This document shows, piece by piece, positions 26,801 to 33,636 of a stretch of 64,000 nucleotides of DNA (the first letter of the stretch is position 1; each line of letters starts with the position of its first letter). The stretch comes from CAYZXL01 sp964482435 (GTDB lineage: Bacteria; Auribacterota; JABMQX01): assembly GCA_964482435.1 (NCBI GenBank), contig CAYZXL010000016.1, forward strand, positions 16,579-80,578, written 5' to 3'. The notes beneath the pieces were generated by a model. The model did no database searches, was not told the DNA's origin, and worked only from the letters and a program-made list of their open reading frames with translations. Position numbers and translations under genes: made by a program.

Positions 26801-27125
26801 GGCGGGCCTTTACATGCTTGCCCTCAAAGAACTCTTCGGTTTGGAGCCAGCCGGCGCCTTCTACTATTTCATCTCCTCGCGCAGAAAGCGCGGCATTTTC
26901 GCCGCAGAGGAACGGGAAAGAATATCGGGCTCTGGAGACGTCTCCCAAAAGGACAAAGCTTCTTGCCAGGATATCGCCCGGCTAATCGAGCGCAAAGCAC
27001 GCCAGGCTCTCGGGTACGTGCGGCGAATCCTCGACGGGGAAATCGCCGTCAATCCCGCCAACCCCGACGAGTGCAGGTATTGCCCCTTCCTGTCCGTTTG
27101 CCGGGTCACCGAGTTCCGGGGATGA
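23823..27125 (+). CDS. addB: AddB-like helicase-nuclease subunit (PD-(D/E)XK, iron-sulfur)
   Basis: An 1100-residue RecB-family protein resembling AddB/RexB, which with AddA resects double-strand breaks for recombination. A Walker A (ITGPAGSGKTAHC) starts the inactive-helicase-like N-terminal half, and helicase-like motifs follow (FISGLCERSFP, FYTAVSRATRRLFLTYPG). The C-terminal nuclease has the conserved His region (LYHHVLAAL, about 800), GRMDRVDAF (Asp about 957) and VLDYKRS (Asp/Lys about 972). Four Cys that can hold a 4Fe-4S cluster lie in FARCPFRHFC (about 769) and CRYCPFLSVC (1083-1093). ATG 23823 follows AAGGA. No addA lies within the window, so function as an AddAB pair is inferred. 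Confidence 0.82.
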   Translation: MPKAVLITGPAGSGKTAHCLRVCREALKEKSPGRVIYLVPGADAVRDTERSLLLGGDSKGLIGSVVMDFVGLAFRILKEAGHFPLRRISSLEKTYLIHLILRDIPLSFFGSAKAYDGFAEVVADLIAELKRGMISSEDFLRGCLAATRHGVEREKVLELHAIYRAYQEILKKWNAYDGDGLQWMAAEALAADPSLLSSVEILLVDGFATYTPVEFEILRVLISRVAESRITLCCEAGRPEVFGFVEGTYTRLKELCSDSLALSTNRDVPEPLTHLQRTLFSQSEAQLSAGTVVAILACSDPVREVETVARHIEKIRREEGLDYKDFMVIARDIAQYIAPVSEVFAERRIPFCAAASAPLPQQPSIKSLLFALQLLNGEFRGDAILALLKNPYFNDDPDIAAQIENYVDEFGLWDEEEFRQTWTATGETTRDVNCLDAYKTRLLETLDKLRSQARAISSAEEFRDFVFQTIKELGLLRRTETAAQVAAQPPRLGVSAIPPFSPEYRALRALASLLDAICEYVRLTDLPPSDYATFLDILERGLSWAQVPTSPRSLNSVRVTSIVGGAPAAAPVVFISGLCERSFPREIVNEPFFKDRERRLINRQGKIILDERLPLSSGERFFFYTAVSRATRRLFLTYPGTDDAGEELVPSHYLGEVVRLFSDLEDVAKETPALRVVPDFDSISDAVEMRNFVSHHLARKAVEQDAQHDERQSLAALAYNELLGAGEFSPHNLIYRPPAPDAKLSEDVFSASRTNVYPTSVSELETFARCPFRHFCQYRLRLKELPRYEFSHVEEGTLYHHVLAALYREIYQTSGAEETGSRPDSVPRRPGIEAIPGGKLTARLRELADEFIKSGYSRLFCTPRMEVRRRSVETKLANFLASEIENQRTNATCPAFFELSFGQGKSRHNADSRSTTERLSLSIESLAEDETGQGPGSSRSQPDAARGIKVLLSGRMDRVDAFDREGQEFGIVLDYKRSERRSEWDLRSGTVLQAGLYMLALKELFGLEPAGAFYYFISSRRKRGIFAAEERERISGSGDVSQKDKASCQDIARLIERKARQALGYVRRILDGEIAVNPANPDECRYCPFLSVCRVTEFRG

Positions 27126-27644
27126 TTCGGAGGGATCGGCCGCAACCGAAGCGCGCCGCCGCTCGATAGCCCCCCGCTGCCATTCCCTCGTGGCGTTGTT
27201 TACAAAAATCAACATGTTTCCCTGCTGCATCCCCTTGCCATCTCCTTGCACTCAAGTCAGTTGCGACTCAAACTGACACTCCCCGCTCTCTCTGCGGCAC
27301 GGTATAACGACCCTGCCCCTCTGAAATGGCGAGCCGCCCCCCAAGCGCATGTCCTTGCAGCAAAGCATGATACGAAAATCCGTGAGAAAAGGTGCATTTT
27401 TTGCTGCGCAAACGCTGCGAGGACGTAAAATGGCTTATTCCTGTTTTGTCATGTGGTTCTTCGTGAAGCACGATGTTCCGGGAAGGCCGTCTCTACGGTT
27501 TGCGCTCTATCCCCGCGCTCTGTCCCCTCACGGATTCATGCAAGGCATGTCCGAAAGCGAGCGGCAAAGTGAGCAAATCCGGCAGACTTTTGCCGGGAAG
27601 ACTCAAGTTCAAATCAAACGACTCATGCAAAAGGAGGTAAAGTC
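27126..27644. other. Intergenic leader region of the SNMGFKLN gene
   Basis: This 519-base gap has no credible gene. Its 3' part (27530-27600) is rich in GNRA-like and GCAAAG elements and ends with a hairpin CCGGCA-GACTTT-TGCCGG (27579-27596), about 35 bases before the ribosome site. It could be a structured 5' leader, but I cannot match it to a known riboswitch class. Confidence 0.35.
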
Positions 27645-28022
27645 ATGAGAAAGCTGTTCAGCGCAATGAGAAGCCATAAGTTGGCTGCGCTATCGGGAGT
27701 GGTCCTCTTGATAGCGTTCACTGTCGTTAGCCTGGCGGTCGCCTCAAACATGGGCTTCAAGCTCAACTACGGCGTCGTGAACGCGGTCAACCGGCTCCTC
27801 TACGGAAGCGGTGTCAGCATCGGACAGGGAGTCGGCGCGGAAGACAACGCTGTACTGGAGGTCAACTTCGACCTCGCTAACCCGTCCCCGAGGAACAGCA
27901 ACATGGGGTTTAAACTCAACGTAATTTCCCTCCCCACGGATGGGCTCGAGGTCGAAACCCCTGGCGGGACGTGCATCGTTCACTTGGATGACCAGGGGCT
28001 CCTCTATTTCGGGAAGTACTGA
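27645..28022 (+). CDS. Small exported protein with duplicated SNMGFKLN motif
   Basis: A 125-residue protein with a basic start and one hydrophobic segment (about 14-33) that can act as a signal peptide or anchor. The octapeptide SNMGFKLN appears right after the hydrophobic segment (34-41) and again at 85-92. Each copy begins a roughly 45-residue beta-rich stretch, so the mature protein looks like two divergent repeats. I recall SNMGFK-type sequences in exported proteins of poorly characterised phyla but know no function. AAGGAGGT (27631-27638) is placed ideally 6 bases before the ATG, suggesting high expression. It is followed by a 545-base gap, so it is probably monocistronic. Confidence 0.7.
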   Translation: MRKLFSAMRSHKLAALSGVVLLIAFTVVSLAVASNMGFKLNYGVVNAVNRLLYGSGVSIGQGVGAEDNAVLEVNFDLANPSPRNSNMGFKLNVISLPTDGLEVETPGGTCIVHLDDQGLLYFGKY

Positions 28023-28567
28023 GGCCGACCAGCGAGCCTTTTGCCATTTCGACAGCAGAAACTCGTTCCCATGAACCGATTGAGGGCCTGCGAGCAGGCC
28101 TGGCCGGGGACAGGTACCGGGCGTCATCGCGCCGGAGCGGTCCGGGGTGTTTGGTCCCTGTTCGCGCTCACGGGTGGACGGGATTATCATGTACATCGCG
28201 TCCATCCTATCCAGCGAAAGGTCTCTCGACCGCTGCCGGAGGTTGAGCGACATTGTGCTTCGGCGCGCATTTAGCTTGCATGGAGGAACCGTTTTGTGGT
28301 AAGAAATGTTACAGAAGCGCCGAAAGGAATCGGCTGCGTGCGGGTCCGGCGCTGAGAAAATGGTCTCGGGCCGCAGACGAATCCCAGGCGAAAATTAACT
28401 GATGGCGATTTTCTGGCTTGTAGAGGGACGACCGAACGCGAACCTCTTCAGGACGTTACCTAAATACCAACATCCGCAGGGGATGAGACTGAACGAAATT
28501 CACCCTGTGCTGGGCACGGCTTTCGCCTCTTTGAGGCTGATTCGGTAACAAGTCGCACCACTGAAGC
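28023..28567. other. Intergenic region upstream of dnaG
   Basis: No gene is supported in these 545 bases. A GCGCCG/CGGCGC inverted repeat (28318-28323 with 28350-28355) may form a stem. I see no rpsU here, although that gene commonly precedes dnaG. Confidence 0.4.
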
Positions 28568-30373
28568 GTGGCTGTCTTTTTCCCTAACCAACTTCTTGAG
28601 CGGATACTGGCCGAGACGGACCTGGTCGAGTTGGTATCGTCATATTTTCCCCTGAAGAAGTCAGGGCGCAACTTCAGCGCGCTGTGCCCTTTCCACTCCG
28701 AGAAGACCCCGTCATTCTTAGTGAGCCGCGAGAAGCAGATTTTCAAATGCTTCGGATGCGGCAAGGGTGGAAACGCCTTTCATTTCCTGATGATGAAGGA
28801 GGGGATGCCGTTTCACGAGGCAGTCGCGACCCTCGCCCAGAAGGCGAACATACCGCTCCCCGAAAGGAAAGTGACGCCAAAGGAGGAGGTCGCCAGGGAG
28901 GAGATGTATGGGGCGATGTCCTTCGCTGTGGCGTACTTTCAAGAGCAACTGAAAAAACCGTCCGGAGAGGCGGCGCAAGCCTATCTGCGGCAGAGAGGAA
29001 TAGCCGAAAAGAGCGTTGAGAAGTTTTCGTTGGGCTTTGCTCCGGGGGCGTGGGATTCGCTCCTCAACCGGGCGAGCCGGAAGTACACACTTTCGCTCCT
29101 CGAACGGCTCGGATTGATTGTTCCGAGGGAGGGTTCGCCTGGCCATTACGACCGGTTCAGGAATCGAATAATGTTTCCGATTTTTGACCCGCGGGGAAGG
29201 GCAATCGGGTTCAGCGGGCGAATTCTGCCGGGCGGCGAAGGAGAGGATGGTTCTGCTCCGAAATACATGAATTCCCCCGAATCGCCGCTTTTCAACAAGA
29301 GCGAAATCCTCTACGGCCTGAACTTCTCCCGGGCGAACATTGCGAAAGAGAACAAGGCAATCGTCTGCGAAGGGCACATGGACCTCGTCTCCATTGACCA
29401 GGCGGGATTCGGGAACGCCGTGGCGGCCCAGGGGACGGCCTTTACCCTGACACAGGCGAGGTTGCTCAAAAGGTATTGCTCGGACGTGGTCTTCGCCTTC
29501 GACTCGGATAGCGCCGGGCAGGAGGCGACGCTGCGAAGCTTTGAGCCCCTGATGGAAGCTGAACTGGACGTTCGGGTGGCTGTCGTGCCTTCCGGGTACG
29601 ACCCGGACCTGCTCATAAGGGAAAAGGGGGCGCAGGCATTCAAGAATCTCCTGGACGGAGCAGTGGAGCTCGTTGATTTCCAGTATGAAGTCCTCAAGCG
29701 GAAGCACGACACCGCAACCCTCGCCGGACGAAGGGCAATCGCGTCGCAGATGCTCTTGACCGCGCACAAAAGCCCCAGCGAAATCGTCAGAAATTCCTGG
29801 CTTCAGAAAATCTCACAGGCCCTCGGCATTCCCGAGGCGACGCTCCGGGCTGAAATGCGGAGGATTAGCGGAAGCTATCGTCCTTTCGCGGCAGGTCGGT
29901 CCCAAGAAAAGGGACAGGCGCGGGAGAATTTCGCTGTCATGGAGGCCCAGAGCGGCCTCATCGGCTACATGCTCGACTTTGAGAAGGTCAGAGACCTTGC
30001 CGCCGAGAACCTCAAAACTGAGGATTTCAGCGACCCGGTGTGCCGGCGAGTCGCGGAGAGAATCCTCACCATCCATCGCCGGGGCGGGAAGGTCAAGTCC
30101 GAACCGCTCCTCAAAGAGGTGGAGGATCCCGGAGAGGCGGACCTGATCTCGCGTTTCGTTCTGGATCCAATGAAATCGGAAAAGGCGGTCGAGGCGGCCC
30201 AGGGGTTGATTCAGAGATTGTTGAAAGAGAAGCAGTTGCAGAAACAGAAGGAGATTCAGGGCATCATCGCCACCCCGGGACAGAAAGCGCCCGACCGAGC
30301 CGCTCTCTTAGCGGAGTTTCAGGAGCTTTGCAAGGCACAAAAGGTAGTCCGCGTCAAAACAAAAAGGTATTGA
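28568..30373 (+). CDS. dnaG: DNA primase
   Basis: A 601-residue primase that makes RNA primers at the replication fork. The CHC2 zinc-binding domain is present (LCPFHSEKTPSFLV and FKCFGCGKGG, residues about 38-68). It is followed by the catalytic core with FPIFDPRGRAIGFSGR and the TOPRIM motifs CEGHMDL (about 267) and FAFDSDSAG (about 310). The C-terminal part is the DnaB-helicase-binding helical region. The start is a GTG at 28568 with only a weak ribosome site, but it lies directly before the conserved N-terminus. It precedes rpoD, as in the classic macromolecular-synthesis operon. Confidence 0.95.
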   Translation: MAVFFPNQLLERILAETDLVELVSSYFPLKKSGRNFSALCPFHSEKTPSFLVSREKQIFKCFGCGKGGNAFHFLMMKEGMPFHEAVATLAQKANIPLPERKVTPKEEVAREEMYGAMSFAVAYFQEQLKKPSGEAAQAYLRQRGIAEKSVEKFSLGFAPGAWDSLLNRASRKYTLSLLERLGLIVPREGSPGHYDRFRNRIMFPIFDPRGRAIGFSGRILPGGEGEDGSAPKYMNSPESPLFNKSEILYGLNFSRANIAKENKAIVCEGHMDLVSIDQAGFGNAVAAQGTAFTLTQARLLKRYCSDVVFAFDSDSAGQEATLRSFEPLMEAELDVRVAVVPSGYDPDLLIREKGAQAFKNLLDGAVELVDFQYEVLKRKHDTATLAGRRAIASQMLLTAHKSPSEIVRNSWLQKISQALGIPEATLRAEMRRISGSYRPFAAGRSQEKGQARENFAVMEAQSGLIGYMLDFEKVRDLAAENLKTEDFSDPVCRRVAERILTIHRRGGKVKSEPLLKEVEDPGEADLISRFVLDPMKSEKAVEAAQGLIQRLLKEKQLQKQKEIQGIIATPGQKAPDRAALLAEFQELCKAQKVVRVKTKRY

Positions 30374-30398
30374 CTCAAGCCGGAAGCTGGCATATACA
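30370..30398 (+). promoter_or_regulatory. Putative rpoD promoter overlapping the dnaG stop
   Basis: TTGACT (30370-30375) overlaps the dnaG stop codon TGA (30371-30373). TATACA (30393-30398) follows after a 17-base spacer. Transcription would start near 30405, about 49 bases before rpoD. Confidence 0.6.
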
Positions 30399-30453
30399 AC
30401 CGGCTAACATCTTGCTACCAGCGTTAATTAAAATGGGAAGCAGGTGAGAATAC

Positions 30454-32133
30454 ATGAGCAAACAAGAGAGAAATAAGAGAATTCGAGAGCTCATTCACCT
30501 CAGTTCCGAAAAGGGCTACATCACCTACGACGACATCAATGAGATTCTTCCGGAAGATGTCGTCTCGGCGGAAGAGATTGATTCCATCATGATCCTCCTG
30601 CGGGGGATGGACATAGAGATAATGGACACCACCGAGGTGCAAAAGCGGGCTTCTCGCTGGGAGAAAACCCAGAAAGCCGCCGCCAAAAAGCACGAAGAGG
30701 AAAAGGTGGACGTCCTCGACGACCCCGTCAGGATGTACCTCAAGCAGATGGGGCAGGTCCCTCTCCTGACCCGCGAGCAGGAGGTCGAAATCTCCAAGAG
30801 AATCGAGAAGGCGGAGGAGGAGATTCGCAGGCGCATAGTCAAGTTCCGGCAGACCCCGAAGGAAGTCATCGCCATCGCCAAGTGCGTCGAGGCGGGAAGG
30901 GAGCGGTTCGACCGCATCATCCAGGAAAGAGGGGTCAAGGACCGCGAGCGGCTCATGGGCCTCCTCCCCAAGTTTTGCGACAGACTCCTGAAGGCGGATG
31001 AGAGGCTCACCGCTTACCTTGAGCGGCGCCGCCGGAAGAGGATTTCTCCTCTTGAGATGAAGAAGCTCGATACCCAGGTCAAGCGGACAAAAACCCTCAT
31101 CCGCGACCTTGTCAGCAAGTTCCGCTTCAAGCAGAAGCCGATTGACATGTTCTGCGACGCGGTGGTCGCCATTTACGGCAAAATCTGCGATTCCAAGAGG
31201 CGAATTGCTCAACTTCAGTCGCAGAAGAAAAAGCCCCAGGTCCTGGAAGAAGTCAAGAATGAGAAGATGAAGCTCGCCCGAATCGAAGCGTCCGTAGGGA
31301 CAAGCCTCGACGAGTTCTGCACGGAAGTCCTTGAGTTGCAAGAGTGGATGGATGAGGCAAGGGCCGCCAAAGGCGAAATGGTCGAAGCAAACCTCCGCCT
31401 CGTCATCAGCATCGCCAAGAAGTACACCAATAGAGGGCTGTCGTTCCTCGACCTGATTCAGGAAGGGAACATGGGGCTGATGAAGGCAGTGGAGAAGTTC
31501 GAGTACCGCCGGGGATACAAATTCAGCACCTATGCCACGTGGTGGATTCGCCAGGCAATAACCCGCTCCATCGCCGACCAGGCTCGGACCATTCGCATCC
31601 CGGTCCACATGATCGAGACCATCAATAAGCTCGTGCGGGCTTCCAAGAAACTCGTCCAGGAGCAGGGCCGCGAGCCTACCCCGGAAGACCTCGCGGAAGA
31701 GATGAATATCCCGTCGGAGAAAGTCCGCGGGATTCTCAAGATTGCCCAGCACCCGATTTCCCTGCAAACACCGGTCGGCGACGGCGACGATAGCCACTTC
31801 GGCGATTTCATCGAGGACAAGGGAGCAGAATCCCCGGCGGAGGCGACCGGATATAGCCTTCTGAAAGAGAAAATTCAGGATGTGTTAGGCTCGCTCAGCG
31901 ACCGGGAAAAGCGGGTTCTGACGCTGAGGTTCGGGCTGGAGGACGGCTGCCAGCGAACCCTCGAGGAAGTCGGAAACGAGTTCAACGTAACCCGCGAACG
32001 CGTCCGCCAGATCGAAGCAAAGGCTCTCCGAAAAATGCGCCATCCGACGCGCGCCGCAAAGCTGGAAGGATTTCTCGAGTCTTACGGGGCCGCTGTGGGA
32101 CCCCTCCGCGGCGGGGCCGCCGCGACGGAGTGA
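30454..32133 (+). CDS. rpoD: RNA polymerase primary sigma factor (sigma-70)
   Basis: A 559-residue primary sigma factor. Region 1.1 is present (RELIHLSSEKGYITYDDINE...EDVVSAEEID), and region 1.2 starts DDPVRMYLKQMGQVPLL (about 88). Region 2 has ANLRLVISIAKKYTNRGLSF (about 310), then TYATWWIRQAITRSIADQAR for -10 recognition. Region 4 has EEVGNEFNVTRERVRQIEAK, the helix-turn-helix that binds -35 TTGACA. The region 2 and 4 residues are standard, which fits the sigma-70-like promoters called elsewhere in the window. It lies 80 bases after dnaG with its own promoter. Confidence 0.97.
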   Translation: MSKQERNKRIRELIHLSSEKGYITYDDINEILPEDVVSAEEIDSIMILLRGMDIEIMDTTEVQKRASRWEKTQKAAAKKHEEEKVDVLDDPVRMYLKQMGQVPLLTREQEVEISKRIEKAEEEIRRRIVKFRQTPKEVIAIAKCVEAGRERFDRIIQERGVKDRERLMGLLPKFCDRLLKADERLTAYLERRRRKRISPLEMKKLDTQVKRTKTLIRDLVSKFRFKQKPIDMFCDAVVAIYGKICDSKRRIAQLQSQKKKPQVLEEVKNEKMKLARIEASVGTSLDEFCTEVLELQEWMDEARAAKGEMVEANLRLVISIAKKYTNRGLSFLDLIQEGNMGLMKAVEKFEYRRGYKFSTYATWWIRQAITRSIADQARTIRIPVHMIETINKLVRASKKLVQEQGREPTPEDLAEEMNIPSEKVRGILKIAQHPISLQTPVGDGDDSHFGDFIEDKGAESPAEATGYSLLKEKIQDVLGSLSDREKRVLTLRFGLEDGCQRTLEEVGNEFNVTRERVRQIEAKALRKMRHPTRAAKLEGFLESYGAAVGPLRGGAAATE

Positions 32134-32255
32134 TGGCCAGTCACTCTCAAAAAACCTCAACGGGTCCGTGCGTCGTCCCTCTGACATAAGGCCGCGTGCT
32201 TGGCCCGGCCAACGAGCTCAACGGCACCCTGCGAGCCGTTCGCTGGAGTGAGTCC

Positions 32256-32603
32256 CTAAGAAAACAGGTTCCAGCCCTTCTTTTTAGCCTTGCTAAGTAA
32301 TCGTCTGAACCACCTTTCCGTGAGCGTTTGAGCGAACTGGCCCCATTTGATTCTCCTCATGTCCTTGTCGTAAGTATAGTAACCCGTTCTGTACCCAAAG
32401 CGGCTCCGATCCCAGCTTTTCCCGCGTGAAAATTCAATTCTCTGAATCATGAACTTATAGTCGTGAAACATAACGTAAACCTCATCTACAACACCGCCTG
32501 GGGCCCACAGCCCTCCCCGCTTGTCTCTACCCCTGATATCCCTTCCGATCATCGACATGCCTTCGAGGCGTCGCCTCTGTTGTTTGCTCATCTTTCTGAC
32601 CAT
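32256..32603 (-). CDS. Hypothetical basic protein
   Basis: A 115-residue, strongly basic protein of unknown family. It has an Arg-rich N-terminus (MVRKMSKQQRRRLEG), an aromatic middle (VYVMFHDYKFMIQRIEF and RTGYYTYDKDMRRIKWGQF) and a basic C-terminus (LLSKAKKKGWNLFS). No signal peptide is present. ATG 32603 is selected because AAGGAGAG lies 8-15 bases upstream, although the frame is open to 32729. It could bind nucleic acid. It converges on rpoD, with 122 bases between stops, and lies near a toxin-antitoxin pair, suggesting an accessory patch. Confidence 0.55.
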   Translation of the reverse strand: MVRKMSKQQRRRLEGMSMIGRDIRGRDKRGGLWAPGGVVDEVYVMFHDYKFMIQRIEFSRGKSWDRSRFGYRTGYYTYDKDMRRIKWGQFAQTLTERWFRRLLSKAKKKGWNLFS

Positions 32604-32948
32604 TGCTGACTCTCCTTCCTGTACTCTGTTCATAGCGCCCCCGCGTGGCGAGCCTCTCGGCGACGGACGCCTCGGCTCCTCCGTCCCACCTTTCGTGTTG
32701 CGCCCGGCCGGGTGCAGCGCCGCGCGCACCGACTAACCGAGCGGCTCAGCCGCGCGATGGCCTTGTGCGGAGCGCCTCGTCATCGCGTATCTGCTTGCGT
32801 GATCGAAGCCTATTGGCAGCGAGCGCAAGGCAAAGGCGTCGGAGCCCGCTCGTCTGCCTCAACCGCGTCGTGATCGCTTTAGGACTCATGGCGGTCTTCA
32901 TCCAGGACGCTCCTCAGACGCTCAGTGTCGTCTTCATCCTCTGCCGCT
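32604..32948. other. Intergenic region between hypothetical gene and toxin gene
   Basis: These 345 GC-rich bases hold small palindromes (for example CGAGCGGCTCAGCCGCGCG) but no convincing gene on either strand. They would hold the promoter of the hypothetical gene at 32256-32603, but I see no strong one. Confidence 0.4.
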
Positions 32949-33242
32949 TTACCCTTCTCTTGGTTCTCCCGGAAGTTGTGCGCCATGCCAGACAGCCACA
33001 ATCCAGACAGTTCTTCCTTTTACACGGCAAAAGAAACGGTAAGGATTCACAACAACTTCCCGAAAAGGAAGATCCGGAAACTCCGGGAGCGCCCTGCCGG
33101 ATTGCGGAAACTTTCGAAGCCTCGACAAGACCTTTTCCGCCCTCCGCCGGAAAGCCATCGCGGCAGTTGGGTTCTCGCGGTAAATATAACCAATGGCTGC
33201 AAGGAACCGGTCGCGCCCCGAAGGAGTGAAAAGAACTTTCAA
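32949..33242 (-). CDS. ParE/RelE-family toxin
   Basis: A 97-residue toxin of the ParE/RelE fold: VLFTPSGRDRFLAAIGYI at the N-terminus, FRRRAEKVLSRLRKFPQSGRALPE, then FREVVVNPYRFFCRVKGRTVWIVAVWHGAQ. The RFFCR...VWIVAVWHG strands are the common ParE C-terminal signature. Its ATG overlaps the stop of the antitoxin gene (ATGA), so translation is coupled. ParE toxins inhibit gyrase and RelE toxins cleave mRNA on the ribosome. Sequence favours ParE-like, but target assignment is uncertain. Confidence 0.82.
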   Translation of the reverse strand: MKVLFTPSGRDRFLAAIGYIYRENPTAAMAFRRRAEKVLSRLRKFPQSGRALPEFPDLPFREVVVNPYRFFCRVKGRTVWIVAVWHGAQLPGEPREG

Positions 33243-33520
33243 GGCTTGTCCTCTTTCAGCAAAGAATCGGCCTCGGCGAGAACCACCTCGAGGTCATAAC
33301 CCTTGCCTGCCTCGATCTCTTTTTCGCCGCGCGCCAGAAGGCGCAGAAGCTCCAGTTGGTGCTCCGAATGCTCATAAGCTTCCATGCTGACCATGACCGC
33401 AGCGGCCCGACCTCTCTGGGTGATGACAACGGGTTCACCTGAGGCGGTCACTCGCTTGACGATAGCTGTGGCATCCTGCCGGAGGTCGGTAATCGGCACG
33501 ATATTGGGAATTTTACCCAT
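33239..33520 (-). CDS. Phd/YefM-family antitoxin
   Basis: A 93-residue antitoxin. The N-terminal DNA-binding part has the Phd/YefM pattern (IVPITDLRQDATAIVKRVTASGEPVVITQRGRAAAVMVS), followed by MEAYE and an acidic, helical C-terminus that would wrap the toxin. ATG 33520 has GGAGGT 7 bases upstream. A TTG two codons earlier is less likely. An inverted repeat covers the ribosome site and upstream region, consistent with autorepression by the toxin-antitoxin complex. It is the first gene of the pair. Confidence 0.85.
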   Translation of the reverse strand: MGKIPNIVPITDLRQDATAIVKRVTASGEPVVITQRGRAAAVMVSMEAYEHSEHQLELLRLLARGEKEIEAGKGYDLEVVLAEADSLLKEDKP

Positions 33521-33558
33521 TGGCAATACCTCCTATAATAGTATTAACAATATTGCCA
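33521..33558 (-). promoter_or_regulatory. Operator-like inverted repeat of the toxin-antitoxin operon
   Basis: TGGCAATA (33521-33528) and TATTGCCA (33551-33558) are perfect 8-base arms 22 bases apart. The first arm abuts the antitoxin start codon and the ribosome site (33528-33533) lies just inside it. A TATTAT-like sequence lies between the arms. This is a likely autoregulatory site. Confidence 0.6.
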
Positions 33559-33636
33559 ATCGGAGTGGAAGGCAACAACGATTTTGCCGCTGATAATGCC
33601 TCCGTCCGAGGGGTGGGCGCGTATCTCTTTACAGGT

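Noticed and set aside
27349..27648. 99-residue ORF upstream of the SNMGFKLN gene
   Set aside because: It reads through the leader hairpin and ribosome site with no start signal or domain.
30424..31797. 457-residue ORF antisense to rpoD
   Set aside because: Same reason: antisense shadow of rpoD.
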